From NCBI GenBank assembly GCA_943323675.2, contig CALPIR020000006.1, positions 1 through 24,050 of the forward strand: a stretch of DNA of 24,050 nt, given 5' to 3'. Below, in pieces: positions 1 through 7,143 of this stretch; position 1 is the first letter of the stretch; each line of letters begins with the position of its first letter. Made by a program: the position numbers and the translations under genes. This DNA comes from Chitinophaga pinensis. Lineage in GTDB: Bacteria; Bacteroidota; Bacteroidia; UKL13-3. The notes beneath the pieces were generated by a model. That model was not told the origin of the DNA. It saw only the letters and a program-made list of their open reading frames with translations, and made no database searches.

Positions 1-260
1 AGCTATAATGTGCAGTGCTTTCAAGTATTTAATTGGTTTTTTATTGGGGTGAAATTAATAGAAATATGTGTAATTGTAATGTATAACCTAAATGGCTCGC
101 ATTCATCGCCTAAAAAAGCGGTCACTAAATCGTTGTAAGTTTATTGACAAAACTAAAAAACGAATTAAAATCAGGAATGATGACCGCAGTAAGAATTTCC
201 GTTCCAAAAAATACCGTGAAATTTTGTTTTTTATGTTGATAATAGGGAAAAAAAATGTGG

Positions 261-269
261 TGTTTCACG
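261..269 (+). promoter_or_regulatory. parS-like half-site TGTTTCACG (left)
   Basis: Nine consecutive bases equal the left part of the widely conserved ParB-binding site TGTTTCACGTGAAACA. The full 16-mer starting here matches at 12 of 16 positions. It lies about 0.9 kb upstream of parA. A half-site alone would normally bind ParB weakly. Confidence 0.3.
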
Positions 270-312
270 CCCAATAAATAACATAAGTAATTGGTAAACA
301 TAGTATAAAAAA

Positions 313-332
313 TATCCACACCTATGTGGATA
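313..332. repeat. Perfect dyad TATCCACA-CCTA-TGTGGATA, paired DnaA-box-like sites
   Basis: Two 8-bp arms are perfectly complementary around a 4-bp centre. Read outward by one base, each strand gives a 9-mer (ATATCCACA at 312-320 on plus, GTATCCACA at 333-325 on minus) that matches the classical DnaA box TTATCCACA at 8 of 9 positions. A third weaker match, TTATTGACA, lies at 141-149. The placement near parAB fits an origin-proximal role, but two imperfect boxes do not prove an origin. It could also be an operator or a transcript hairpin. Confidence 0.4.
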
Positions 333-363
333 CAATAAAGTAAGGTTGTATATATGTTGATGT

Positions 364-372
364 CGTGAAACA
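364..372 (-). promoter_or_regulatory. parS-like half-site CGTGAAACA (right)
   Basis: Nine consecutive bases equal the right part of the parS consensus, so this is the exact inverted partner of the half-site at 261-269, with 94 bp between them. The DnaA-box-like dyad sits nearly midway. It ends 31 bp before the start codon at 404, so it could also lie in the promoter or leader of that gene. Confidence 0.3.
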
Positions 373-403
373 TTTTATTTGATACATCAGGTTAGAACAA
401 ATT

Positions 404-1090
404 ATGCAGTTAACATACTTAGGTCATTCATGTTTCCAGATAGAGATGAGCGGTAAGCTTATCATATTTGATCCATTTATAAGGGGAAATGAATTGGCTT
501 CTAAAATAGTATTTTCAGCACTTAAAGCTGATTATATTATGGTATCGCATGGGCATGAAGACCATACCGCAGATTTAATTGATTTAGCCAATCAAACTGG
601 TGCAATCGTAGTTGCAAATTGGGAAATTCATGCATGGTTAAACAAGCAAGGCATTACCAAAACACATCCGATGAACATTGGTGGTAAATGGACTTTTGAT
701 TTTGGAACTGTGCAAATGGTTTATGCTGCTCATTCAAGTTCATTGCCTGACGGTAGCTATGGAGGCACAGCTGTTGGATTTGTGCTATCAAACGAAGCCA
801 ACAATGAAGCCATTTATTTCGCGGGTGATACTGGATTGTATAGCGATATGAGCTATATAGGCGAACAGTACCGCATAAATTTAGCAGTTTTACCAATAGG
901 TGATAATTTCACCATGGGGTATGTAGATGCGAACAGGGCTGCAGATATGTTGGGTTGCGAAAAAGTAGTAGCTATGCATTTTGATACATTTAACCTGATT
1001 AAAGTTGATCACGAAAAGGCTAAAAACTATTTTGAAAAGCACGAAAAAACATTAATTATTCCAGCTGTAGGCAGCAGTATAATCATTTAA
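404..1090 (+). CDS. UPF0173-type metal-dependent hydrolase (metallo-beta-lactamase fold)
   Basis: A 228-residue cytoplasmic protein with no signal peptide. The N-terminus (residues 1-25, a short beta-hairpin followed by DPF) and the metal motif SHGHEDH at 48-54 (H49, H51, D53, H54) are those of the MBL superfamily. Further likely metal ligands are H110, D142 in GDTG (141-144) and H192. Length and the GDTG/MHFDTF pattern match the UPF0173/YtkL group (about 225-235 residues), whose substrate is not established. It precedes parA by 26 bp on the same strand, so the two may share a transcript, but it is not part of the usual par cluster. The fold is secure; the reaction is unknown. Confidence 0.9.
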   Translation: MQLTYLGHSCFQIEMSGKLIIFDPFIRGNELASKIVFSALKADYIMVSHGHEDHTADLIDLANQTGAIVVANWEIHAWLNKQGITKTHPMNIGGKWTFDFGTVQMVYAAHSSSLPDGSYGGTAVGFVLSNEANNEAIYFAGDTGLYSDMSYIGEQYRINLAVLPIGDNFTMGYVDANRAADMLGCEKVVAMHFDTFNLIKVDHEKAKNYFEKHEKTLIIPAVGSSIII

Positions 1091-1116
1091 TTATTTAACA
1101 AACGACTATCATAATC

Positions 1117-1920
1117 ATGGGAAAAATAATATCAGTAGTAAATCAAAAAGGTGGTGTAGGTAAAACTACAACTGCCGTTAATTTGGCCGCAAGTTTAGCC
1201 GTGTTAGAATACAAAACATTAGTGGTTGATGCGGATCCTCAAGCAAACACAACCTCTCACTTAGGTTTCGATCCTAAAAATGTTGAGTTGGGTTTGTATG
1301 AGGTAATGATTAACGATATATCAGCTCGCGAAGCCATTATAAAAACTGAAGTTGACTTTTTAGATTTACTTCCATCTAATATTGACTTAGTAGGTGCCGA
1401 AATTGAATTGATTAATGTGCCTAATCGTGAGCGTGTTTTACGTCATGCTTTAAGTCCTATTAAAAAAGATTACGATTTTATTATTGTTGATTGTTCACCA
1501 TCATTGGGTATTATTACCACTAACTCACTTACAGCAAGCGATAGTGTAATTATTCCAGTGCAGTGCGAATATTTTGCTTTGGAAGGTTTGGGCAAATTAT
1601 TGAACACTATAAAAATTGTTCAAAGCAGTATTAATCCCGAACTGCAAATAGAAGGTTTGTTATTAACCATGTACGATATGCGCTTACGACTAAGTAACCA
1701 AGTTGTTGAAGAAGTGAAAATGCACTTCCAACAAATGGTGTTTGATACCATTATACAGCGTAATACTCGTTTAAGTGAAGCTCCTAGTTTTGGGAAGCCA
1801 GTTATTGCTTACGATGCTGAGTGTAAGGGTACAATCAACTACTTAAATTTAGCCAAAGAGTTGTTGCAAAAAAATGGTTTAACTAAAATGAACATGTTTG
1901 AGTCTAGCACACTCAATTAA
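1117..1920 (+). CDS. parA: ParA/Soj chromosome-partitioning ATPase
   Basis: A 267-residue deviant Walker ATPase. The signature lysine and P-loop are KGGVGKTT at 11-18; the Walker A' region VDADPQAN (37-44) carries D38 and D40; the Walker B segment FIIVDCSP (121-128) carries D125. In this family ATP-bound ParA dimers coat the nucleoid and are released by ParB at parS, which drives origin segregation. The gene sits 35 bp upstream of parB in the usual order. The length and absence of an N-terminal DNA-binding extension indicate a chromosomal Soj-like type rather than a plasmid type Ia ParA. The start is the ATG that places the P-loop 10 residues in, as usual. Confidence 0.96.
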   Translation: MGKIISVVNQKGGVGKTTTAVNLAASLAVLEYKTLVVDADPQANTTSHLGFDPKNVELGLYEVMINDISAREAIIKTEVDFLDLLPSNIDLVGAEIELINVPNRERVLRHALSPIKKDYDFIIVDCSPSLGIITTNSLTASDSVIIPVQCEYFALEGLGKLLNTIKIVQSSINPELQIEGLLLTMYDMRLRLSNQVVEEVKMHFQQMVFDTIIQRNTRLSEAPSFGKPVIAYDAECKGTINYLNLAKELLQKNGLTKMNMFESSTLN

Positions 1921-1955
1921 TTGTTTACTCACAAAAATATAAAGAACATTAACTT

Positions 1956-2861
1956 ATGAGTCAACCTAAAAAAAGTGGACTAGGTCGTGGATTAAGCGCA
2001 TTACTTTCTGATGCCAGCACGGATATTACCAATACAGCAACAGAAGCAAGACCTGCTAATTCAATCAGTGAAATATCAATAAGCCAAATACAAGCTAACC
2101 CATTCCAACCTCGTACAGAGTTTGAAGAAGTGGCTTTAGCAGAATTAGCAGAGTCGATTAAAATACATGGTGTTATTCAGCCCATTACAGTTCGTAAAAT
2201 GGGTTACGATAGCTACCAAATTATTTCTGGTGAACGCAGAACACGTGCCAGTATTTTGGCAGGATTATCTAGGATTCCTGCATACATACGTGTAGCCAAC
2301 GACCAAGAAATGCTAGAAATGGCATTGATAGAAAATATACAACGTGAAGAGTTAAACCCCATTGAAATTGGATTAAGCTACAAGCGTTTAATGGAAGAAT
2401 GCAGTTTAAAACAAGATGAAGTAGGAGATAGGGTTGGTAAAAACAGAAGCACTGTTACTAATTATTTACGTTTATTAAAATTACCCGATTCTGTTCAGCT
2501 GGCTCTTAAAGAAGGCAAAATCACTATGGGCCACGCGCGTGCGATTATTAACGTTGACGATCCCAAAAAGCAGGAGTGGATGTTGGAGCAAATGTTGGCC
2601 AACGAATTAAGCGTGCGTAGTGTAGAGAACTTGGTACGTGAAGAGAACAACAAGCCTAACGATACAAAAGCAAATAAACCTGCTGCTAAACCTAATAAAT
2701 CTGAAACATTGGTGGAGTATCAAAAAAGTTTAAGTGATATGTTTAATACCAAAATTAGCATCAAAGCTGATGATAAAGGACGTGGAAATATTAAAATTCC
2801 ATTCCGCTCGCAAGCTGAATTACAACGTATTTTAGACTTGATGCAATTAGACGAAAACTAA
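1956..2861 (+). CDS. parB: ParB/Spo0J centromere-binding CTPase
   Basis: A 301-residue ParB. The basic N-terminal GLGRGLSAL segment (8-16) is the ParA-stimulating peptide common to ParB proteins. The ParB/Srx domain spans about 36-130, with the GERR CTP-binding motif at 92-95 and the ENIQRE motif at 126-131. A helix-turn-helix at about 152-171, with the recognition helix around NRSTVTNYLRLL, contacts parS. A Lys/Asn-rich linker (232-250) leads to a C-terminal dimerisation domain (about 255-301). It follows parA by 35 bp and is closed by a strong hairpin terminator, so parAB is probably the 3' end of that transcript. Confidence 0.96.
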   Translation: MSQPKKSGLGRGLSALLSDASTDITNTATEARPANSISEISISQIQANPFQPRTEFEEVALAELAESIKIHGVIQPITVRKMGYDSYQIISGERRTRASILAGLSRIPAYIRVANDQEMLEMALIENIQREELNPIEIGLSYKRLMEECSLKQDEVGDRVGKNRSTVTNYLRLLKLPDSVQLALKEGKITMGHARAIINVDDPKKQEWMLEQMLANELSVRSVENLVREENNKPNDTKANKPAAKPNKSETLVEYQKSLSDMFNTKISIKADDKGRGNIKIPFRSQAELQRILDLMQLDEN

Positions 2862-2881
2862 TTGGTTTGAACTGTAATTAT

Positions 2882-2920
2882 AAAACGTCAAACGCATTGC
2901 GCGTTTGGCGTTTTTTGTTT
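2882..2920 (+). terminator. Rho-independent terminator of parAB
   Basis: Arms 2882-2895 and 2901-2914 pair over 14 bp with one G-T wobble and a 5-base loop, followed by a T-rich run. It lies 20 bp after the parB stop codon. Confidence 0.85.
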
Positions 2921-3124
2921 TCTTTAGTTCAGATACTGCGTTATAAAGGTGGAAGTGTTTTACCTCAGCGTTCTTCAAGATTTTCAAATACTTTGGTTGA
3001 TGAATATTTAAATAGGCTGATTACGTCCCTTTGGGATTTAATTCTTTTGCAGGCAGCCACTATACCCTTCATATCTTTTATGCCAACTTTGGCTATTACT
3101 CTAAACAGATTCTGCTTTGGTTAA

Positions 3125-3154
3125 TGTACCAATAGTCAAGTACCTTTTGGTACA
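3125..3154. repeat. Inverted repeat TGTACCAA / TTGGTACA
   Basis: Two 8-bp arms (3125-3132, 3147-3154) around a 14-base spacer. No T-run follows, so it is not a typical terminator. Its place about 25 bp upstream of a TAnnTTTG box suggests a possible operator for the DUF5683 gene, which is inference only. Confidence 0.3.
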
Positions 3155-3178
3155 TTTAATAATCCACCCTAATTTGTT

Positions 3179-3186
3179 TACATTTG
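3179..3186 (+). promoter_or_regulatory. Candidate -7 box TACATTTG for the DUF5683 gene
   Basis: It matches the Bacteroidota TAnnTTTG consensus exactly and is 12 bases from the chosen ATG at 3199, which would give a very short leader. A clear -33 element was not found. Confidence 0.35.
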
Positions 3187-3198
3187 CCATCGTTAAAA

Positions 3199-3825
3199 AT
3201 GAATAGTAAGTACTTTTTAGTTGTTGCAACGATTTTGCTGTTGTTTGTAAGCACAATAGCGCTAGCTCAGGGGCCTATCAATGATAGTTTAACATCAAAT
3301 CCTGCTAGCTTTAGTAACGATACATCATATAGAAGTATCAAGCGTAATTCAGCTGCCAAAAATGATACTTCCACTTTTGTAAAACACTCACCTAAAAAAG
3401 CAACTCTGTTATCAGCTTTTTTGCCGGGTGCTGGACAAGCATACAATAAAAAGTACTGGAAAATGCCTATTGTTTATGCCGCAGGTGGAACAGCAGTTTA
3501 TGGAATTATCTTTTACACAAAACAATACAATGATTTTAAATCGGCATACTCCGAGCGTTTAACAATAGGCAATAATGTAGCTAGTTACTACAATCAATTT
3601 CAAACCCCAACCTTAAAAAGTTACCGCGATTATTACCGTTATTATCGCGATTTATCCTATATAGGATTGGGGGCTGTTTACATTTTGCAAATTATTGATG
3701 CCACAGTTGATGCTCATTTTTTTGATTTTAAAATTACCGATGATTTGTCTTTAAACGTGCAACCTACCTATCAATTTGTGGGCTCAATACCAAGTTCTCA
3801 ACTTTTATTTACGTTTAAGTTTTAA
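3199..3825 (+). CDS. DUF5683-family membrane protein of the par-dapB-lepB cluster
   Basis: A 208-residue protein starting at the ATG at 3199, which opens a clear signal peptide (hydrophobic core, then ALAQ around residues 19-22). A TTG five codons upstream is an alternative but would spoil the signal. After a polar linker of about 45 residues comes the DUF5683 core, with a LLSAFLPGAGQAYNKKYWK motif and a hydrophobic helix (PIVYAAGGTAVYGIIFY), a Tyr-rich charged stretch (YRDYYRYYRD), then a second hydrophobic helix and a C-terminal beta-rich tail ending in phenylalanine. The function of the family is not known. In Bacteroidota it is regularly found between parB and dapB, as here, so a cell-envelope or division-linked role is plausible. 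Confidence 0.85.
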   Translation: MNSKYFLVVATILLLFVSTIALAQGPINDSLTSNPASFSNDTSYRSIKRNSAAKNDTSTFVKHSPKKATLLSAFLPGAGQAYNKKYWKMPIVYAAGGTAVYGIIFYTKQYNDFKSAYSERLTIGNNVASYYNQFQTPTLKSYRDYYRYYRDLSYIGLGAVYILQIIDATVDAHFFDFKITDDLSLNVQPTYQFVGSIPSSQLLFTFKF

Positions 3826-3829
3826 AAAA

Positions 3830-3871
3830 ATGCGGAGAATGTGTATTTTTACTACGAATTTTAATCCGCAT
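3830..3871. repeat. Inverted repeat ATGCGGA / TCCGCAT before dapB
   Basis: Arms at 3830-3836 and 3865-3871 are perfect over 7 bp with a 28-base AT-rich spacer, in the 94-bp gap between the DUF5683 gene and dapB. It is too loosely spaced to be a convincing terminator. It might be an operator or chance. Confidence 0.2.
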
Positions 3872-3919
3872 AAACATTAATCCTCACAACCAACTCCAAC
3901 TCAATAACAATATTATCAG

Positions 3920-4663
3920 ATGAAAATTGCATTATTAGGTTACGGCAAAATGGGTAAAGCAGTTGAAAAAATTGCACTTGCTAAAGGTCACGAAATTGTA
4001 TACAAAGTTAGCTTGGAAAACTCCTTCGATTTTATGCCAATTAGCTTGCAAAATGTTGATGTTGCAATAGACTTTAGTATGCCAGATGCTGCAGTAGAAA
4101 ACATCAATAAATGTTTTGAAGCAAAAGTTCCTTTAGTTATTGGCACAACGGGTTGGTATGATCAGTTTGATGCGATTAAAAGCCGCTGTTTATCTGAAGA
4201 ACAAAGCATGGTTTACAGCACTAACTTTAGTGTTGGTGTAAATATCTTCTTTAAATTAAATAAATTGTTGGCAAAAATGATGGCCGAACAAGAAGATTAT
4301 GATGTAATGATTGAGGAAATTCATCATACCGAGAAAAAAGACCATCCAAGTGGTACGGCTTTAACTTTGGTTAATCAAATATTAGCAGAAAGTAAACTTA
4401 AAGACAGTTATAAAGGCCGATTAATTTATAATGAAAACACGCCTTCACAAAGTTTAAAACCTAACGAATTGCTTATTGAATCAAAACGTGTTGCCGATGT
4501 GACAGGCGATCATTTTGTGAAATATGAATCTGTTATCGATGGCATAGAAATTCGCCATGTTGCTAAATCTCGTTATGGTTTTGCAAAAGGCGCATTGCTT
4601 GCAGCAGAATGGTTAATGGGTAAAAAAGGTATTTATACTATGGAAGATATTTTAAATCTTTAA
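3920..4663 (+). CDS. dapB: 4-Hydroxy-tetrahydrodipicolinate reductase DapB
   Basis: A 247-residue cytoplasmic enzyme that reduces 4-hydroxy-tetrahydrodipicolinate with NAD(P)H in the diaminopimelate/lysine pathway, feeding peptidoglycan synthesis. The Rossmann glycine motif is GYGKMG at 7-12, the cofactor loop GTTGW lies at 75-79, and the catalytic and substrate-binding signature EIHHTEKKDHPSGTA spans 133-147 (H135/H136, K139, SGT at 144-146). It is shorter than the enterobacterial enzyme (about 270), as is usual for Bacteroidota. It lies between DUF5683 and lepB, linking envelope precursor supply with the par and secretion genes. Confidence 0.95.
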   Translation: MKIALLGYGKMGKAVEKIALAKGHEIVYKVSLENSFDFMPISLQNVDVAIDFSMPDAAVENINKCFEAKVPLVIGTTGWYDQFDAIKSRCLSEEQSMVYSTNFSVGVNIFFKLNKLLAKMMAEQEDYDVMIEEIHHTEKKDHPSGTALTLVNQILAESKLKDSYKGRLIYNENTPSQSLKPNELLIESKRVADVTGDHFVKYESVIDGIEIRHVAKSRYGFAKGALLAAEWLMGKKGIYTMEDILNL

Positions 4664-4774
4664 TTGCCCTTCTATAATTAATTTAATCCGTTTAACAATA
4701 TATAAACAGACAATGAAGGTTTGCTCGTTATTTAAACATGTAAGTCATTCATCACATTAATCAAATAAAAAAAC

Positions 4775-6022
4775 ATGTACAATAAATTTTTTGCCATGCT
4801 TAATAAGCGCGAACAATATAGTTTTTGGCTAATGAGTGGCATCAACTTGTTCTTCTTTATTATCATGAGCTTTGTATCGGGCTCATCTTTTGTAACCAAT
4901 ATTCTGTTTTTTATATTGATACAATCAGCCATAATTGGCTACTACATTTTTGTTAATCGTTTTAAACGTAAAACCAAATCACGTGAGTGGATTGATGCTA
5001 TAGCATTTGCAGTAGTTGCTGCTACTTTAATTCGTACATTTTTTATTGAAGCATATACCATACCTACCTCATCAATGGAAAAATCGTTACTAGTTGGCGA
5101 TTTTTTGTTTGTAAGTAAAGTAAACTATGGTGCTCGTGCACCTATTACACCTGTTAGTTTTCCATTTGCCCACAATACCATGCCTTTAGTGGGTGGGAAC
5201 TCTTATATTGAGTGGCCAAATATGCCATACATGCGTTTGCCTGGTTTCCAAAAAATCAAAAATAATGATGTAGTGGTATTTAACTATCCGGCAGAAGACG
5301 GACGACCTTTAGACAAAAAAGAAAATTACATTAAACGTTGTTTAGGTATTGCAGGTGATAGCTTAGCCGTAATTAATCAACAAGTCTTTATTAATGGTGT
5401 AGCCGCGGAAAATCCGCCTAAAATGCAGTTTAAATATTACGTACAAACAGATGGTTCGTTTGATGAAAAGGTTGCTAAACGTAATGATATAACCGAGGGA
5501 GGTCGTGTAAGCGATCAAGGTGATTTTGAATTGTTGTTAACTAAAAATGCTAAAGAAGATTTATTACAGCAAAGTTGGGTTAAAAAAGTAGAAAATACTT
5601 TACAAGCCAAAGGTGCAGGAGCTGCATACATCTTTCCGTTTAAGGAAAATTGGGGTTGGAACGTAGATAATTTTGGTGCCGTATACATACCCAAAGAAGG
5701 TGATGTCATTAAACTAGATACCGTATCTTATTTCATTTATGAGCGTGCTATTAAGATTTATGAAAATAACCCAACGCTAGACATGAAAGACAATAAAGTA
5801 TACTTAGAGGGGAAAGAAATTACATCATATACTTTTAAACAAAACTATTATTTTATGATGGGTGATAACCGCCACAACTCAGCGGATTCGCGCTTTTGGG
5901 GTTTTGTACCCGAAGACCATATAGTGGGCAAGGCATTATTTACTTGGATGAGTTTAGACCCTAATGAAACCAATATTTTCAAGAAAATTCGTTGGAACAG
6001 AATTTTTAGAGGGATTAATTAA
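4775..6022 (+). CDS. lepB: Signal peptidase I (LepB)
   Basis: A 415-residue membrane protease that cleaves signal peptides from exported proteins. Two hydrophobic segments at about 23-35 and 40-61 and a short one at about 74-90 precede the catalytic region. The nucleophile is S100 in PTSSMEKSLL and the general base is K187 in YIKRCLG; box E is GDNRHNSADSR at 363-373. The roughly 160 residues between the Lys box (about 195) and box E form a long insertion compared with minimal type I peptidases. Large inserts of this kind are common in Bacteroidota LepB. The start at 4775 is chosen because it keeps the first membrane segment complete; an internal ATG at residue 8 is possible. It closes the par-dap-lep cluster. 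Confidence 0.95.
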   Translation: MYNKFFAMLNKREQYSFWLMSGINLFFFIIMSFVSGSSFVTNILFFILIQSAIIGYYIFVNRFKRKTKSREWIDAIAFAVVAATLIRTFFIEAYTIPTSSMEKSLLVGDFLFVSKVNYGARAPITPVSFPFAHNTMPLVGGNSYIEWPNMPYMRLPGFQKIKNNDVVVFNYPAEDGRPLDKKENYIKRCLGIAGDSLAVINQQVFINGVAAENPPKMQFKYYVQTDGSFDEKVAKRNDITEGGRVSDQGDFELLLTKNAKEDLLQQSWVKKVENTLQAKGAGAAYIFPFKENWGWNVDNFGAVYIPKEGDVIKLDTVSYFIYERAIKIYENNPTLDMKDNKVYLEGKEITSYTFKQNYYFMMGDNRHNSADSRFWGFVPEDHIVGKALFTWMSLDPNETNIFKKIRWNRIFRGIN

Positions 6023-6040
6023 TTACTTCGATTTGATATT

Positions 6041-6076
6041 AAAAAGCCGCTTTCAATAACTTGTGAGCGGCTTTTT
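6041..6076. terminator. Bidirectional terminator between lepB and the asparaginase gene
   Basis: An 11-bp perfect stem (6041-6051 with 6066-6076) and 14-base loop, with an A-run on one side and a T-run on the other. It lies 18 bp after lepB and about 5 bp past the convergent asparaginase stop, so it can serve both strands. Confidence 0.85.
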
Positions 6077-6080
6077 TGTG

Positions 6081-7109
6081 TTATGCAATTTTTAAAGTTT
6101 CTAATTGCTTCAGCAATATTTCGCTCACTTTAATTTCTCCTGTGGTAAGTTTGTTAAAGTTGGTAATGGGTGCCTGCAAATGGTGTTGTAATGGAGCCAA
6201 ATCAATAGTGCTAAATAATCCGCTTGCATTTACCAATGCTTGTGCAACATTGTATTGCGGTAACATTTTTCCGTCATCAATCTTAATACATACGCCAAGT
6301 TTTTGCTCGGTAAATGTCATGCAAAAAATACCCTCGGCACCTGTTTTGCCTATAATTTCAGGAGCAGTAATTTGCATCATGTCGGTGCAATATCTTTTAC
6401 TTCCTGCCACCATAAAAGGAAATTCACTAACTGCTTTAACTACAATCTCACAAGCAGCTTTTATGGCATGAGGTAGATGGTTGTTGCTCGCCAAATTCTT
6501 ATACGCTATAGCTTGATTTTTTATCGGCACACTAAAAATAGGTGCACTGCAACCATCTATGGCAGTATTCATTTGTTGTTCGGGATATTCATACATTAAG
6601 GCACAAACGTCTTTAATTGCTTTTTGCAATTGGTGGTTTGGGTTAATGTAATCTTCCGTTGGCCAATTCATCAATACACAAGTAGCTAACATGCCAGCAT
6701 GTTTACCGCTGCAATTGTTATGAATATCATGCGGCTTTACATCAGCTTTTATTAATTCATTGGCATCTTTTTTACTACTTGGGTATTGTGGTCCACAGTT
6801 TAAGTTATTGGGACTTAATCCAATTTTTTGTAAAATTGAGTTTATCACACGCAAGTGTTCGCTTTCTGCATTGTGTGAGCCACACATTACGGCAATTTCT
6901 TCTAAAGTAAAGTTGAATTTTTCGATTCCACCATTAACTATAAGTGGAATTACCTGAAGCAGTTTCATCGCACTTCTTGGGTAACACAATTGTTCAGTAT
7001 CACCCACGCTAAATACGATTTCGTTTTGTTGGTTAACAACACAAACAACACCTCTGTGAAAGCTTTCTAATAAACCACCTCTGTATACTTCAACTAAAAT
7101 TGGATTCAT
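6081..7109 (-). CDS. Class 3 (Rhizobium etli type) L-asparaginase, Asparaginase_II family
   Basis: A 342-residue protein from the ATG at 7109. An upstream in-frame start would add 14 residues that do not look family-like, whereas PILVEVYRGG is the usual N-terminus. It is unrelated to the common AnsA/AnsB fold. Key residues of the R. etli inducible enzyme can be matched with a constant offset of two: S46 and K49 in RSAMK, S78 in CGSHN, C133 and K136 in CSGKHAG, and C187 in DGCSAP, with a conserved GKTGAEG loop near 254-260. The expected reaction is asparagine to aspartate and ammonia; the matching residues support catalysis but substrate range is not visible. It is the last gene of a three-gene unit, 34 bp after the lipid kinase. 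Confidence 0.88.
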   Translation of the reverse strand: MNPILVEVYRGGLLESFHRGVVCVVNQQNEIVFSVGDTEQLCYPRSAMKLLQVIPLIVNGGIEKFNFTLEEIAVMCGSHNAESEHLRVINSILQKIGLSPNNLNCGPQYPSSKKDANELIKADVKPHDIHNNCSGKHAGMLATCVLMNWPTEDYINPNHQLQKAIKDVCALMYEYPEQQMNTAIDGCSAPIFSVPIKNQAIAYKNLASNNHLPHAIKAACEIVVKAVSEFPFMVAGSKRYCTDMMQITAPEIIGKTGAEGIFCMTFTEQKLGVCIKIDDGKMLPQYNVAQALVNASGLFSTIDLAPLQHHLQAPITNFNKLTTGEIKVSEILLKQLETLKIA

Positions 7110-7143
7110 AAATTTCAAATGTAAAATTATAAGGGATTTTAAA

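Larger units (their letters stand above)
1..403. other. Non-coding AT-rich region upstream of the MBL-fold gene and parAB
   Basis: No convincing gene lies here. The short open frames on both strands are very basic or low in complexity and do not resemble proteins. The stretch holds a dyad of DnaA-box-like words (313-332), two parS-like half-sites (261-269 and 364-372), and a 7-bp inverted pair GCGGTCA/TGACCGC at 118-124 and 181-187. It probably contains the promoter for the gene starting at 404, but I could not pin one down. The right part, from about 230 onward, is especially AT-rich, as expected for a control or unwinding region. Confidence 0.6.
2921..3198. other. Intergenic region between parB terminator and DUF5683 gene
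   Basis: I see no intact gene here. An 85-codon plus-strand frame (2867-3124) runs straight through the parB terminator and has no recognisable protein features. On the minus strand, 2965-3120 is open for 51 codons with protein-like composition but no usable upstream start, so it may be a gene remnant. An inverted repeat TGTACCAA/TTGGTACA lies at 3125-3132 and 3147-3154, just upstream of the likely promoter of the next gene. Confidence 0.5.

Noticed and set aside
118..187. Inverted pair GCGGTCA / TGACCGC as a hairpin
   Set aside because: Arms are only 7 bp with a 56-base loop and no T-run; chance pairing is likely.
92..373. Short open frames on both strands in the first 400 bases (61 and 82 codons)
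   Set aside because: They overlap each other, are extremely basic or Cys/Tyr/Phe-rich without domain pattern, and lie in the AT-rich control region.
2867..3124. 85-codon plus-strand frame after parB
   Set aside because: It begins 6 bp after the parB stop and reads through the strong parAB terminator; composition is not protein-like.
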